Source of the DNA: Choristoneura fumiferana
Taxonomy: Eukaryota > Arthropoda > Insecta > Lepidoptera > Tortricidae
Assembly: GCF_025370935.1 (NCBI RefSeq)
Contig: NC_133493.1
Span: 11,772,666 to 11,836,665 of the forward strand
Direction of reading: 5' to 3'
Length of the DNA stretch: 64,000 bases
Shown: one piece after another, positions 9,109 to 20,993 of the stretch
Layout of the letters: each line of letters begins with the position of its first letter
Position numbering within the stretch: position 1 is the stretch's first letter
The notes under the pieces: model-generated
Databases searched by the model: none
What the model saw: only the letters and a program-made list of their open reading frames with translations
Told to the model about the DNA's origin: nothing
Position numbers and translations under genes: made by a program

Positions 9109-9794
9109 TGGTTTGAGATCCGTTAGAGATAGAGATAAGTCCGCATGGTTAACATAACTCCATCGATACTGTCGATGATTTCGCCAACGTCGTAGTTGAA
9201 GAAAACACATTTGTCTCACTCTAAGCGTGGGTTAAAATATAATCTTAACTAATATTAAACCTTTGATTTGGTGGTTGATTTGACAATGGTTATCGTTAAA
9301 CCTCGTTTAACTCACTTTTAGTATAGGTACAGATTAACCGTATGAGTTAGTTTAGTAATTACATGGTGGGTTCTTAGTGGGCGAACTCATTTCTCATTTA
9401 TGGTCAAAAAACGCTCTATTCTCATGACTGAAGCCAGAGAACATTTAATGCATTTCGTTGCTTATTAATACCAATACCGCGGTATCGGGCCAGCCCATCG
9501 TGCACAAGCAATCAACTTTAAAATTTTAATAATTTATGGTTATAGATAAACTGTGTTACTTTTTAATCACGCCGTGAAATTATTGGACGCGATGTTGGCC
9601 AACCTGCACAATCGTGGCCATTAATTTCACATTAAATTACTATGGTGTTTTATTAGTTTTTTTTAAATGTAGCAGCCTTTTATTAGTTCATAGGAACGAA
9701 TTTATAAATTTAATTGCTTTGCAATATTTTGATAATAATATGCTCCTGTTTTTGGATTTTAATCAGAACTTATTTTACCTGTCACTTTTTAGAG
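9109..9794. other. AT-rich intergenic sequence
   Basis: No recognisable gene or repeat. The open stretches are AT-rich and show no protein signature. Confidence 0.35.
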
Positions 9795-10066
9795 TTCAGT
9801 AGCGAAAATGGCAAAAACGGAACCCTTATAGTTTCGCCATGTCTGTCTGTCTGTCCGTCCGTCCGCGGCTTTGCTCAGGGACTAACAATGCTAGAAAGCT
9901 GTAACTTTGTACGAATATGTATGTAAACTATGCCGACAAAATGGTACAATAAAAATTACAAAAAAAATTTTTTTTTAGTGTACCTCCCATAGACGTAAAA
10001 TGGGGGTGTTTTTTTTTCATCCAACCTTGTAGTGTGGGGTATCGTTGGATGGGTCTTATATTATAA
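9795..10066 (-). repeat. GGGTTCCG repeat fragment
   Basis: Contains ACGGAACCCTTATAGTTTCG, a GTCTGTCTGTCCGTCC block, CTATGCCGACAAAATGGTAC and GTACCTCCCATAGACGTAAA. It matches 31525-31850 closely in order. Confidence 0.65.
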
Positions 10067-10068
10067 GA

Positions 10069-10270
10069 CTAGCTTTTGCCCGCGGCTTCGCGCGCTGTTC
10101 CCTCGGGAACTGTGCATTTTTCCGGGATAAAAAGTAGCCTATGTCACTCTCTGACCCACAATCTATCTCTATGCCAAAAATCACGTCGATCCGTCGCTCC
10201 GTTTCGACGTGAGAGACGGACAAACATACACACAAACACACACTTTCGCATTTATAATATTAGTATGGAT
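10069..10270 (+). repeat. CCCGCGG repeat, compact complete copy
   Basis: Starts CTAGCTTTTGCCCGCGGCTT, runs through TTTTTCCGGGATAAAAAGTA and GCCAAAAATCACGTCGATCC, and ends CACTTTCGCATTTATAATAT TAGTATGGAT. It is the cleanest copy in the window, about 200 bp. The reverse-orientation copy at 19322-19540 is close to it. Confidence 0.75.
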
Positions 10271-10966
10271 TCTGATTTGCAGCCAATTTAAGTTTGTTTC
10301 AATTTCAAATATTAAAATAAAGCAATTCTACAATGATTAAAACTGATTAATGATCGCTTGTCGGCAAATCGCGTCGACATCTAAGTAAAAAATTAAAATG
10401 ATTAATAAATTCGCATGAAGAGAAAAACCTAAAAATGCATGTTTTCAATTAGCATCTGCCAATGGATGATTTATTTGGATATAAATAATCGAAAGGTCAA
10501 CACGATTAAGTTATTTATTTGCAAATAAAAAATCATTTTTAATGGCGATTAAAGAATAAGACCTTGTTTAGGGAAAGATTTTTTTTTATAAAACGGTCAA
10601 GCGCGATTCGGAGTCACGCACAGAGTTTTTCATACATTACAATAATATAAATCGAGTTCATAAATTATGAACACAGCATGCTCTATAAAATAATAATAAT
10701 TATGATTAATATAGATAATTAGCGAATGTACTGTGTTAAAATTGTTGTTGTGTTAAATAGATGTGGTAATGGGTAGATCTGTTTAAAAAATAATACATAG
10801 GTACTTCGTTGAGTTTCAGATAGGAAGGTATTCATAGGGGATTTTAAGTGAACCCTAAAATGCTCCCATTCAAGATACTGAAAATTCGGATGTGGCGCAA
10901 GCACGTACCTAGCAAATTTTGAAAACGTAAAAAATCGCCACATTTTATTATGGACTTATTTATCCA
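10271..10966. other. AT-rich intergenic sequence
   Basis: Low-complexity AT-rich DNA. No gene or RNA signature recognised. Confidence 0.35.
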
Positions 10967-11230
10967 GTGTGTTACCGGCACTCAGGCTTTTTTAAGGGAA
11001 GTTAAAGTAACGTACATAATTTATGTTACTAAGTAAGTGTGAATGACAGCTGACAGATACTTTGATTATTACTTGTCAATTTACTTTGCTGTACATTGTA
11101 CAATTATAATTTTGTTAGAAATTTAATAAAGTCTGAATTTTAGTTTATTAATGAAATTATGGTTAAGTTACAGAAATACGTTACTTTAACCTCCCTTAAT
11201 AAAGCCTGGCTGCCGGTAACCCACCGTAAC
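10967..11230. mobile_element. TIR MITE (GTTACCGGCA...GGGAGGTTAAAGTAACG)
   Basis: The left end GTGTGTTACCGGCACTCAGG with CTTTTTTAAGGGAAGTTAAA is inverted at the right end (TTTAACCTCCCTTAATAAAG, CCTGGCTGCCGGTAACCC). The interior is short, with no ORF. A diverged relative occupies 15068-15330 and shares GACAGATACTTTGATT and ACTTGTCAATTTACTTTGC. Confidence 0.65.
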
Positions 11231-11239
11231 ACACTAATG

Positions 11240-12574
11240 TATATGGTAGAGGTACTCATCAGGATACCAGTTCCTTACGTTCATCTGACACGCTCGAGTA
11301 AATCCCTAAATCCCCTCTTGGGGTCTACTACTATAAGTTTAACTGTGTTTTACCTTCTCAGAGTATGAATAAAACATTGACTAGAGTTTATGTGTTCTCT
11401 AATGGAATTTCCACGAAACAAAAACAATACTGTCTTTGACACCATTAACGAATAATTTCAAGACACAATACCTCTGGGTAATAAGTCTTTTAATCGTAAC
11501 CTAATAAACCAGATTTAGTAGCTATGAAAGACATAAATAGTTGGCCAATTAAGTCTGCTACTGAGTGAAGTCCGAGTTCAGTAGGGTAGGTACCTATAAT
11601 AATACAAAATCTATAGGGGGTCGAAGTTTGGCCGACATAAAAAATATTGTCAAAAATGAGATGACAGATAAATATTACAGTGCTACACGGAAGTCGGGTA
11701 TGATGCTAATATTAATATTTTAATTTTACCTTAATAATACATAACAATTTAACTATGTACCTTTTTACTTTTTAGAGTATAAAAACATTTTATATAATTA
11801 AAAACTTATTTAACCATTTTGTCATTTTTTTTTAGTAAACAGTACACTTGTAAAATAAGGTGTTGTCAAAAAACCCATTAGCGACATTTAATTTCTATCA
11901 AATAAGTTAAAAAACAAACATCTTTTAGCTACCTGACCCCCAGTTCTAGGCTAAATTAATGTAGGTATAAACCAAACATCCATGCACTTGCGTTTTATCA
12001 ATAGCATATCAATAATAACCATTTGTTACAAGCCCCGAGGGTCAAATGATGGTGTCGTCGATTTGTCAGATTAATATAAAAGGTTATGTCATAGTTATCT
12101 GCTAATAATATCTTTATTAGTTAAGGCTGTTTCCTTGGCGGAACAAAAAAATTGTTTACCTATTCATTCTTCAACCTGTGACTTGATTAACTATAATAAG
12201 TTTTTGTTAAATAAATCATTACCTGCCTACAACTATAACTGTAAAAGGGAAACAACTAAATAGTTTAGTCGTAAGTTAGCAGTTAAGTTATGGACAGGAC
12301 ACAAAATGTAGATGTCGAAAGGGTGAATTAGCGGTGCCTCCTGACACAGGCTTTGTCAAGCTTAAAAGGTCCCCCACTATTAGGTAAAGTCATTTTTCAT
12401 TTTTCATTCATTGACTATGCCTGCATGTCACCAAAACTTGGCCATCATTAAACTTGTGCATCAAAATTTGGCCCACTGCATACAAAATTAGGTTCCTACC
12501 GCATATACTTTTATTTATCCGTACCGAGTTCCGAGCCGATGCCATTAACCGTTGAAGAGTTCTACCGCGAACAC
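11240..12574. other. Unassigned intergenic sequence
   Basis: About 1.3 kb of AT-rich DNA with only short stop-bounded frames. I recognise no exon, RNA gene or repeat boundary. Confidence 0.35.
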
Positions 12575-12710
12575 CAGCAGGACTACTCCGAAACTCGAAA
12601 CTCGAAGTTCGTGTCGTGCGGTCCCTCTCGCTCTCGTATTAAATAGTATAAGTGTCAGAGGGACCGCACGACACGAACTTCGAGTTTCGAGTATCGGAGT
12701 AGCCCTGCTG
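12575..12710. mobile_element. Near-perfect hairpin MITE (GGGCTACTACGAAATTCGAA family)
   Basis: Two 54-bp arms (12575-12628 and 12657-12710) are inverted copies with two mismatches: CAGCAGGACTACTCCGAAAC at left, inverse ending GAGTAGCCCTGCTG at right. The loop is about 28 bp. This is the best-preserved member of the family in the window. Confidence 0.85.
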
Positions 12711-13672
12711 ACGATTCTGGCCGGACTGCCAAAATTAAGTCATTTTTACAAGCTTGTATTTAGTTTCACCTGTTCCGTTGTCTGTATATTGCAAGTTAAA
12801 ATCGACCAACTTCCAGTTTGAGTTTACCGGATAGAATAACAACACTAAAAAGTCGATTGACACATTGATACCATTGCGTAGCTAAAGCATTCTCACCAAA
12901 TGGTATAAATAACTCAAAAGTGTTTTTTTCGTGCTACCGCCTTTTGCCTCAAGAGGGCAGTGTATAAAGTATTATTGTTTGTTTGTGTCCTCAATAATTT
13001 TTATAACCCAAGTAAATAAACATGCTAAAAATCACCCAAGTGTGAAGTAATAAAATCAAAGCGTTAAAAACAATTTGTTTATTCATCGGGCAAGGATATT
13101 TGGCGAATAATAAAACTTAACACAAAGATTCGGTTTTAAGATAAAATTAAGGCTACAAACCCGTCCATAGAGATTGACACACATCTAGTCACCTCAGAAA
13201 ACTCGCATCTTAACTAAAAAATCGATTAAAAAACCACTTTGTTAGCCAATCTTAAGTTTCAAAATCCATTGATGAAAGCCGGGGCATAAGCGCTTTGGAA
13301 ATACAGCGGCTCTGCGGCTTTTTAACCTTCGACTTGGGTTATGTTACTTAATACTTTTCTCTGAAATCTTGCTCGTATGTTGCATTCATATATCGTGGGA
13401 ACATACGCTATGAGTAATTCTAGTAAAAAACCCAAGATTAGTATTGTATAATCCATTTATATCCCTAACATTTACCACGTACTATTGAACTAGATGTAGG
13501 TATTTGGACTATTTTAACGCCGACGCAAAAAGAGGGGTGTTGTATGCTAATGTACGATAGTATGTCCCGAAGTAAAAAAACTATACCCGCGCGAAACCGG
13601 AGAGCATTTTTAAATTCGTAAAATATTTTGAATGGAATGTCCGATTTGAATAATTCTAAAAGTGATCTAAGT
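12711..13672. other. Unassigned intergenic sequence
   Basis: AT-rich. It includes a short GACGC-repeat fragment near 13518-13545 (GACGCAAAAAGAGGGGTGTT) and otherwise nothing I can assign. Confidence 0.35.
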
Positions 13673-13775
13673 ACAGGTAATACAATACAATACAATAACT
13701 CTTTATTGTACACTAGAAATAGTAAGCGATACAAAAAACAGGTACACAGAGAGAAAATTACAAGGTAAGCAATAA
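13673..13775 (-). mobile_element. LINE 3' end with (ATTGT)n tail
   Basis: Reads AATACAATACAATACAATAA then CTCTTTATTGTACACTAGAA, AGTAAGCGATAC and GTACACAGAGAG on plus, which is a LINE 3' terminus on minus. It is the uninterrupted version of 5041-5282. Confidence 0.6.
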
Positions 13776-14099
13776 GTTAAACAATTCATTCATATAATAA
13801 ATTATTATTCGTAGATTCATATACAAAAAAGAGTTCACATTATTACCTACATATATATATGTATAAACAAAAGAACTAGCCTAAGTTATCTTAACTAAAT
13901 ATATAACTATAACAATAAAAAATATAAAAAGAACACCCGTCTAAAAGATCTGGACGCAATTTAAGTGCAATCCGCTGGGATAAGTACCTACGCACCAGCT
14001 CTTGAGTTCCCAGAAGCGTCAACCAACCGGGACGACACAGCTTAGGGCCTTTATCGGCTGACCAGGGCCTTAAATTCTCGAAAAAGTAAAAATGATTTA

Positions 14100-14166
14100 T
14101 TTATACTATATTGTGGGAACTATATCCCAAGCCCTCTCACTCAGAGAGAACGCAGTATAAAACAGA
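14100..14166 (+). repeat. SINE-A relic
   Basis: TTGTGGGAACTATATCCCAA and GCCCTCTCACTCAGAGAG match the middle of SINE-A. Head and tail are lost. Confidence 0.4.
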
Positions 14167-14510
14167 GATGAAAATAACCCGGTAATCATTTTCAATAGTC
14201 TCTAATCACGCGACATTCTAAAAATAACAACAAAGGTGCTAAACTTAAACTAGCTGTATCAATGTACTAATTACAATAATTATAGCGCAAGACATATCTT
14301 GGCCGCAAATAGAAGATAACAAAAGCACAAGAAACTGCTATCAGTTGCGATAAACGTGTCATAATTATCTTAGGTTCCTTCCTGCTTCCGCGTCTTAGGC
14401 AAGGGCTATAGGCTGACCATATAACTGTAAGTGCATATAAATATCCATTATATGTATGTCCAATACATAAATCTTTGAACATTAAACTACCGTGAGACTC
14501 ACTCATAATA

Positions 14511-14680
14511 AATGATATTGTAACGGATAACCCACGTCTTAAACTAAAATCTTTTTCTATACCTTTGGACAGAAAGAAGATTATCAACACGATCGCGAAT
14601 CCAAGGGTTTCAGATAATAAGGCCAAAATAGCTAGAGCTAAACTCGGTTTAAGACGTTGGTTATCCGTTACAATATCATT
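14511..14680. mobile_element. Hairpin element, 34-bp arms
   Basis: AATGATATTGTAACGGATAA at 14511 and its inverse ending at 14680 form 34-bp arms with one mismatch (CCCACGTC against CCAACGTC). Part of the left arm recurs diverged at 34920-34955 and 47048-47085 (GATAACTCACGTCTTAAAT). Confidence 0.7.
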
Positions 14681-15067
14681 TAACATAAATCTTTCTTATG
14701 TATAACATTAAAATCATTTTTATCGGTGGTATTTTTTATAACATTCGCAAATTCACGAGAACAACCCGCCATGGCCTTGGCCATTTTTAAAAATGGCCGC
14801 TTCATCTGACGGTTACTTTTACAGGTATCGCTGACACCCGAAAGGATATTATAAAAAAATATCCCTATTTCCCTTGATGATGCCATAGGCACAGTTCTCG
14901 GAAAGTTTAAATCAAATTGTGAGAAGTTTTCGAAATTTGTCTATACGAAAAATTCCGCAATTTCGGAAAGTTTCTCTTGGCACATCAGTAGCCATAGGTG
15001 ACTCGAGAACTTTGTGGAAAAAAAGTAAGAGAGTTGCACAGAAAATTTAAGAAAACACGACTTTACA

Positions 15068-15330
15068 GTGTGTTACCCGCAGCCATGCTTTTTTTAAGGG
15101 AAGTAAAACTAACTTATTTCCGTAACCTAACCATGACATTAATTTAATTAATAAACTAAAATTTAAATTTTGTTAACTTTCTAGTTTCAAGTGTCCCATG
15201 ATATTTATTTATTTCGAACAAAATTGTAATTGCCAGCAATGTACAGCAAAGTAAATTGACAAGTAAGTGTAAATGACAGCCGACAGATACTTTGATTTTT
15301 ACTTGTCAATTTACTTTGCCTACTACATAT
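15068..15330. mobile_element. Diverged TIR MITE, relative of 10967-11230, with SINE-C tail fragment
   Basis: Shares GTGTGTTACCCGCAGCCATG, TTTTTTTAAGGGAAGTAAAA and GACAGATACTTTGATTTTTA with 10967-11230. In its middle, CAAGTGTCCCATGATATTTA (about 15188-15215) is the 3' tail of SINE-C, so a severely truncated SINE-C inserted there. Confidence 0.5.
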
Positions 15331-15414
15331 AGGACACAAAAAGATGGGTGTTATAAGTCTGACCGCTATATGTGTCTGTGTCTGTGTTATTTCAACGGAA
15401 AAAACGATTTCTAA

Positions 15415-15800
15415 CATCGATTCGATTCATTCGATCTAGTGAATCGATATTTCGACATTGAAGATCGAGAATCCCGAATCGAGACTAGGTTTTGACTATT
15501 TTGTTGTCGAAATTCGTAATTACAACTTCTTATCGTGCAGCGCCGCTTACGCTAATAGTAGATATTTGGCAGGAGGGTAAAAGGTACGATACGAACTGCG
15601 GATTTCGATTACTACGGTCATTTCTTCCATAATTGGATTTACATATTGAAAATACGACCTAGAAAAGCAAATCAAGAAAATATCGATTTTTAGAGAATCG
15701 ATCTTTTTGACTTCGATTTTTTTGTGAATCGATTTTTCAGGCCTCGATTCGGATCGATTCGAGAATCGATCTTTTCTGGAAAGAATCGCCATCCCAACCC
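15415..15800. repeat. GAATCGAT-rich remnant with one hAT-like end
   Basis: ATCGATT/GAATCGAT words recur through 15415-15790 (for example ATTCGGATCGATTCGAGAAT near 15748). The right edge reads GCCATCCCAACCCTAAAG, the inverse of a TAGGGTTGGGATGGC terminus. No matching left terminus was found, so it may be a half element. Confidence 0.4.
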
Positions 15801-16249
15801 TAAAGATAGTTTCGTTGTTTTCGTTGAACAATCAACAGCAGCAGTAGCCGAGAATGACAATTAATAATACTAAGTCCATCAAAGACATCGTCAACATACA
15901 ATCCTAAACGCCTTATATGCATCAATCGATGCAATTGAAACCAGGAAGACAATGTACTTAGGTACTGCGCAGGTCTCTTCCGTGGTGCATTTCCTGCAGT
16001 TATTATTAGACCTAGGTCGTGTGGGCCTTGCGCCGGAGTTTATCTATTGCGTGCTTTTTAATGACGTGTGTTTTCCTTGCGACACACTCGGACAGAGGAA
16101 AGGTCGCGTTTCCATTTTCGCAACATTGTTTTTTACTTCGTTCAAGTTTTCTGTTTTTAAAGTGTGAAAATTTAATAAATTAATAGTATTCTGACTATAC
16201 AAGCTATTAGTAGGCTGGATTCCTAAAAATATACATAATTATATCACCT

Positions 16250-16372
16250 TGTTTCTTGCCGGATTCTTCTCAACAGAGGTTTTTCCGAACCGGTGGTAGA
16301 TTTTTTTGACATTCATAAGTGCTTGTTATAGACAAAATTGAATAAAGATATTTTGACTTTGACTTTGAGTCC
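16250..16372 (+). mobile_element. LINE 3' end (GAATAAAGATATTTTGACTTTGAC)
   Basis: CTTGCCGGATTCTTCTCAAC, CCGAACCGGTGGTAGATTTT, AAGTGCTTGTTATAGAC and TTGAATAAAGATATTTTGAC plus (TTTGAC)n form the 3' end of a widespread lepidopteran retroposon module. Confidence 0.65.
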
Positions 16373-16528
16373 GTTAGTTAGATTTTCAAAAAATAAAAAT
16401 ATCGAAGACAATTTTTTTTGTCAAGAAAATAAAAATGATGGACATACTCGTAGCCGATTCAAGTTCCGTGTAATATTATGCCTTGCGGCAATTCCACTCC
16501 CGTACTTTGACGCGCTTCATCTTTATTT

Positions 16529-16700
16529 TTAACCCCCGACGCAAAAAGAGGGTTGTTATAAGTTTGACCGCTATGTGTATCTGTCGGTCTGTCGCACCGT
16601 AGCTCTTAAACGGGTAGACCGATTTGAATGCGGTTTTTTTTATTTGAAAGCAGATTTTCTAGCGATGTTTCTTAGACATGTTTCATCAAAATTAAAACTT
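16529..16700 (+). repeat. GACGC repeat
   Basis: TTAACCCCCGACGCAAAAAG, GTTATAAGTTTGACCGCTAT, CGGGTAGACCGATTTGAATG and GATGTTTCTTAGACATGTTT. Other copies are at 24097-24300 and 25098-25320, with reverse copies in both large blocks (41220-41430 and 52800-53010). Confidence 0.65.
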
Positions 16701-17029
16701 ACCTTAAGTTTAAATTTTAGCCTCCCCTCTAAGTCCTAGCAGTAATAGTAGTAAGTAGTATTTAATTTAATTATGGTTCTTTAAAAAGTACGCGAGCACT
16801 CACGAGTATGATAAGTAACTACCTAAAAGCCCCGTAAATGCCATATAATTGGCCCGTACAATACTTTAGACTATCGCGGTCATTACTAATTTTATGAATT
16901 AAATTCGTCTCTTGATCATGGCGCATGCACAGTGCCGAAACATCGTGCTTCGGTAAAATCAATGTACGCGGAACAAAACCCGAATTTAATTTATTAAAAT
17001 AATTTCCCCGTGATCGGAAATCCGTACCA

Positions 17030-17225
17030 ACAATAATAATAATAAAATATTTATTGGATTATAAAATGTGAATAAAAACAATCGGCGGCATCGCATCGAG
17101 CGAGCGCACGCGCAATAGCGCGCTGCGCGCGACCTCGCGGAAATGCTACCGGCGTCCGGCAAGCACCGACAACAAAACAAAGGTACATATCCTCGCGAGG
17201 GTTCTCTGCTTTTTCCCAAATCACG
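17030..17225 (-). repeat. GC-rich segment with (TTA)n end, unidentified
   Basis: A sharp GC-rich patch (AGCGAGCGCACGCGCAATAG, CGCGCGACCTCGCGG) in AT-rich DNA. On minus it is followed by AATAAATATTTTATTATT, like a polyadenylation signal plus TTA tail. Two overlapping minus frames are open across it, but neither resembles a protein I know. A retroposon 3' end is the likeliest reading. Confidence 0.35.
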
Positions 17226-18290
17226 ATTCGCAACTGTTTAATTTGCCAAACTATTTCATAATCACGAAAGTTTTAAACATTAAACTGTTTCATTTCCCAA
17301 CTCACGATTTTCTATGAAACCATGTTTCTTTCGGAACTTTGATAAAACAAACCTAACGTAAACTTCTATGTTTAATGAAATAATAAGAAAATACACAAAA
17401 AAATTGGATTTCGGAGAAAATTGAGGACTGGGAAATGAAACATTTGGCAAACAATAATTCTACGAAAAAGCAGAACCCTCGTGAGTCCTTGCGTATTTTA
17501 TAAAGAACATAATTATGAACACTAACAAAACGGCTAAACATACTTTATAAAGCACAAATTGTTCACTAAATATTTTTCTTTTTAAATTTTGTAATAATAT
17601 CCAAAGTAACAAAGCCACTTGTCTTTAAATTACAGCAGATGGTTGCAATTTAGTTTGACAGAATCCCTCTGATTTTTCACCGGATTTTCTAATTAATAAA
17701 GACCATGTTCTCAAAATAAAAAAAATGTTATGGCAAAGATATCGTCACCTGACATAAAAACAAAACAGAGTAGTACGGGTAGGTAATGATAAAAAAAATA
17801 CAGCAGAATTGAAACCTTCTTGAAATCGATGTAAAAAAAAGAATAACCAATCCAATTTCTTTGCTATCCGTACACCTGACCTTCCTCAATGTCTCGCGAC
17901 AATAGGCCTTTCTATATACAGCGCAAACAACTCTGCAGTCCACAACAACCCTATCACCACCACATATGACCCAAATTACCACACCCCAATCGGCTATTTT
18001 TATTGTTTGCTAGTTGTAGCATTATCTTGTCATACACATATGCTTTTTAAAATTGGACTCTACCTGTTTTTAATAAGGGTGATCTTGATTGCGATTTGAA
18101 TATGTAAACAGTTTGATTAGTGGTGAACATTTTGCTTTTATGATTGGGTTTTACAGTTGTCATTTCAGGGGCAGAGATTGATATCGAGATGTCAAATTGG
18201 ATATGACACTTTAGAACTAAGTCGTATTAATCCTGCAAATGTAATTAAATAGTTGTAGCCTGCGACTTGCAGGACAATGAAAGTAGGTCA
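17226..18290. other. Unassigned AT-rich sequence
   Basis: No gene, RNA gene or bounded repeat recognised. Confidence 0.35.
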
Positions 18291-18299
18291 AAACTTGCT

Positions 18300-18782
18300 A
18301 CTAGCTCTTGCCTGCGACTGCATCTGCCAAGTTTATCGCTATCTCGTGGTAACTATGCAATTTTACGGGATAAAACTATCCTATGTCATTCCTGGAGTCT
18401 CAAACTATTATATTTCAAAATTTCAAATCATTTTTTCAGTAAATAGGCCGCAATGAGCACTTTTACACGTCATTTTTTTATACTACCAGCGCTTTCGAAA
18501 AGACGGCCAAGAATGCGCCACAAGGAACTTGGCAGAAAGTTTTTTTTGCTAAATAAAATAATTACAAATATAATATTTAAAAACTACAGTATATAATAAG
18601 AAAAAATGCACGAAAAGAACAATAATAATATAGGGATGTATGGGGTCCCTTAGTTACAAAACTAAATCTTATCTATCTCCACTGCATACCAAATTTCTTC
18701 TAAATCGGTTCAGCATATTAAACGTGAAGAGGTAAATAACTACAGACAAACAGAGAGACACATGTACTTTCACATTTATGAC
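18300..18782 (+). repeat. CCCGCGG repeat, diverged, with an inner repeat
   Basis: The outer parts read CTAGCTCTTGCCTGCGACTG, TTTTACGGGATAAAACTATC and, after an insert, AATCGGTTCAGCATATTAAA and CTTTCACATTTATGACGG. The inner part (about 18455-18660) has ACACGTCATTTTTTTATACT and GGGATGTATGGGGTCCCTTA. The same inner part sits inside the CCCGCGG repeat at 27695-27920. Confidence 0.55.
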
Positions 18783-18815
18783 GGCTGTATAATATATAAA
18801 AACCTAGTGTTAATA

Positions 18816-19116
18816 AGAAGCCGTGGTGGCCTAGTGGTTTGACCTATAGCCTCTCAAACAGAGGGTCGTGGGTTCAAACCCCAGCTCGCACCTCTGAGTT
18901 TTTCCAAATTCATGTGCGGAATTACATTTGAAATTTACCACGAGCTTTGCGGTGAAGGAAAACATCGTGAGGAAACCTGCACATACCTGCGAAGCAATTC
19001 AATGGTGCGTGTGAAGTTCCCAATCCGCACTGGGCCCGCGTGGGAACTATAGCCCAAGCCCTCTTGTTCTGAGAGGAGGCCTGTGCCCAGCAGTGGGACG
19101 TATATGGGTTTATCGA
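18816..19116 (+). mobile_element. SINE-A, full length, with 12-bp target duplication
   Basis: CTAGTGTTAATA occurs at 18804-18815 and 19117-19128. The 301-bp insert has the tRNA-like head GCCGTGGTGGCCTAGTGG, B-box-like GGGTTCAAACCCC and 3' end CAGCAGTGGGACGTATATGG. Its length matches the 302-bp copy at 5389-5690. Confidence 0.9.
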
Positions 19117-19321
19117 CTAGTGTTAATAGAGCTATGCTTTTAAGCGAAATGTGCACAGTGTGGGGTCATATTATATTGGTTCGTTATTATTGTGGCCGCA
19201 ATAGGAATAAACATTATGTAAGTGTAAGGTGTTTCTTATTATTATGGGTCTTGAGATATAGCCCTAGGACAGACAGATGGACAGTGTAGTGGCATGGGGC
19301 TGCATTTGACACCCTTCAGGT

Positions 19322-19540
19322 CATACTAATATTATAAATGCGAAAGTGTGTGTGTTTGTATGTTTGTCCGTTTTTCACGTTGAAACGGAGTGACGGATCG
19401 ACGTGATTTTTGGCATTGAGATAGTTTATAGGCCAGAGAGTGACATAGGCTACTTTTTATCCCGGAAAATGCAGAGTTCCCGAGGGAACAGCGCGCGATG
19501 ACCGAATTCCACGCGGGCGAAGCCGCGGGCAAAAGCTAGT
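19322..19540 (-). repeat. CCCGCGG repeat, compact copy
   Basis: CATACTAATATTATAAATGC at one end and GAAGCCGCGGGCAAAAGCTAG at the other are the inverse of the copy at 10069-10270. Both carry GGATCGACGTGATTTTTGGC and the CGAGGGAAC motif. Confidence 0.75.
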
Positions 19541-19544
19541 TTTT

Positions 19545-19760
19545 AGATAAATAAATAAATATCCCAAATTAAGCAAAGCTTGTACTGTGGATACTAGGCA
19601 ACGGATAAACATACTTATATAGATAAATACATATTAAACATCCAAGACCCGTGAACAAACATTCGTAATATTCATACAAATATCTGCCCCGGCCGGGAAT
19701 CGAACCAGGGACCTCAAGCTTCGTAGTCAGGTTCTATTTATTACTCGGCCATCCGGTCGT
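19545..19760 (-). mobile_element. SINE-C
   Basis: On minus the head reads ACGACCGGATGGCCGAG with B-box-like CCCTGGTTCGATTCCCGG, then CAGATATTTGTATGAATATT, GTTTATCCGTTGCCTAGTAT and a tail GGGATATTTATTTATTTAT. It abuts the CCCGCGG repeat. Confidence 0.75.
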
Positions 19761-19762
19761 AT

Positions 19763-20840
19763 AAAAACCCGTCGTCGTATAAGACGCCTTACATGTTAAT
19801 TATGATTGGTATGACCTTAAACATTTTTTTATTTATTTCTGTGTTTTGCTACTCCGCCACCGTAGCAGAGATACCTAGTCGATCATGCTTTAAAACTATC
19901 CATTAATAAATAATTATTTATTAGTATGTTTATGTGTAGATGGCAAAAAGAACACAATGATAAATTACCATACGAGATCAATATTATAATCACACACCAA
20001 ATAATTCATTAGAGCGTGGGACACGGCACAATTGGCATTGTTTATTTATGAAAGAATTAGTTTAATTATAATTAATTTCATTATTTATCATTATAATTAA
20101 CTATGGTGACTGTCTAATTTGATTTGGTGAAGGTTAAAGGTACAAATGTTATGTGTATGTCTGTCTGCAGTGGCCATGACTCCTGCAAAGGGCTCGACAT
20201 ATAAACAATGTACCTCTACGCATAGTATATTGACATAAGAACATAAAAAAGTCTTCAATGATATTCATTAATCGCCTGATGTTTATATTTCAGTATCTTA
20301 GACCCCAAAATTCAAGTTTTTATTAAATTATTTAAAAAAAACAATGAACATAATTTTCTGCAAATTTGATTCATTCTTTGAAGTTGGTGCCTTAGCACAA
20401 ACCAGTGGAATTGATAGAAGCCCAATAGATACTGGTTTGCAAATGTCGTTCAGAACTTGATACGGTTTTTTTCTTTTTCGTTTGAATTTTCGGGAAAACG
20501 AAGAAAACCGACGAGTCCCGAAGGACATTAATAATGTCGTAGTATATTATACTGGTTGTATGTACCGTATATAATATAAGTAGGTTGTACTGTATAAGGT
20601 AGACGGCTATATTAGGTCCACTCAACTCCTGCTGGCTCATGCTGAGGCACCGACTTCATACCTACCGGTAGAAAATTATTTTCATGCCTTTTTTATGGGG
20701 TTAAATGTTTAAATGTATTTTCTCGTGTTTAGTGTAACTCATCTAAGTTGGTCTAAAACTGAAACAGTCTCGCCGGAAGGCCAGCGCTGACTCCACCCGA
20801 GGAGAAGGTCAGCACTTGCTGCTTGCTTGCTGCGGGATCA
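19763..20840. other. Intergenic sequence with repeat traces
   Basis: The stretch 20330-20640 contains GAAGTTGGTGCCTTAGCAC and TCCTGCTGGCTCATGCTGAG, words also found in the hairpin at 56781-56997, so it is a decayed relative. The rest is unassigned. Confidence 0.35.
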
Positions 20841-20848
20841 TTTAGGGC

Positions 20849-20993
20849 CAGTGGCGCAGCGTCCATAGAATCCTATTCCCACCGGCTTGCCCAATATTTA
20901 CAAAATAGAACAACAAGACAAACAGAATTTATGAAAGATGTAAGCGATGATTGCTTCGGCTTTACCACGGAAATATCTGACGCCGCGCCACTG
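20849..20993. mobile_element. Short MITE with CAGTGGCGCAGCGTC ends
   Basis: CAGTGGCGCAGCGTC at 20849-20863 and the inverse GACGCCGCGCCACTG ending 20993 are 15-bp TIRs with one mismatch. TAGGGC flanks both sides (20843-20848 and 20994-20999). The CAGTGGCG start is hAT-like, but only six flanking bases match. Confidence 0.6.

Noticed and set aside
14267..14686. 139-codon minus frame
   Set aside because: It spans the hairpin at 14511-14680, has no domain signature and ends with the repeat arm.
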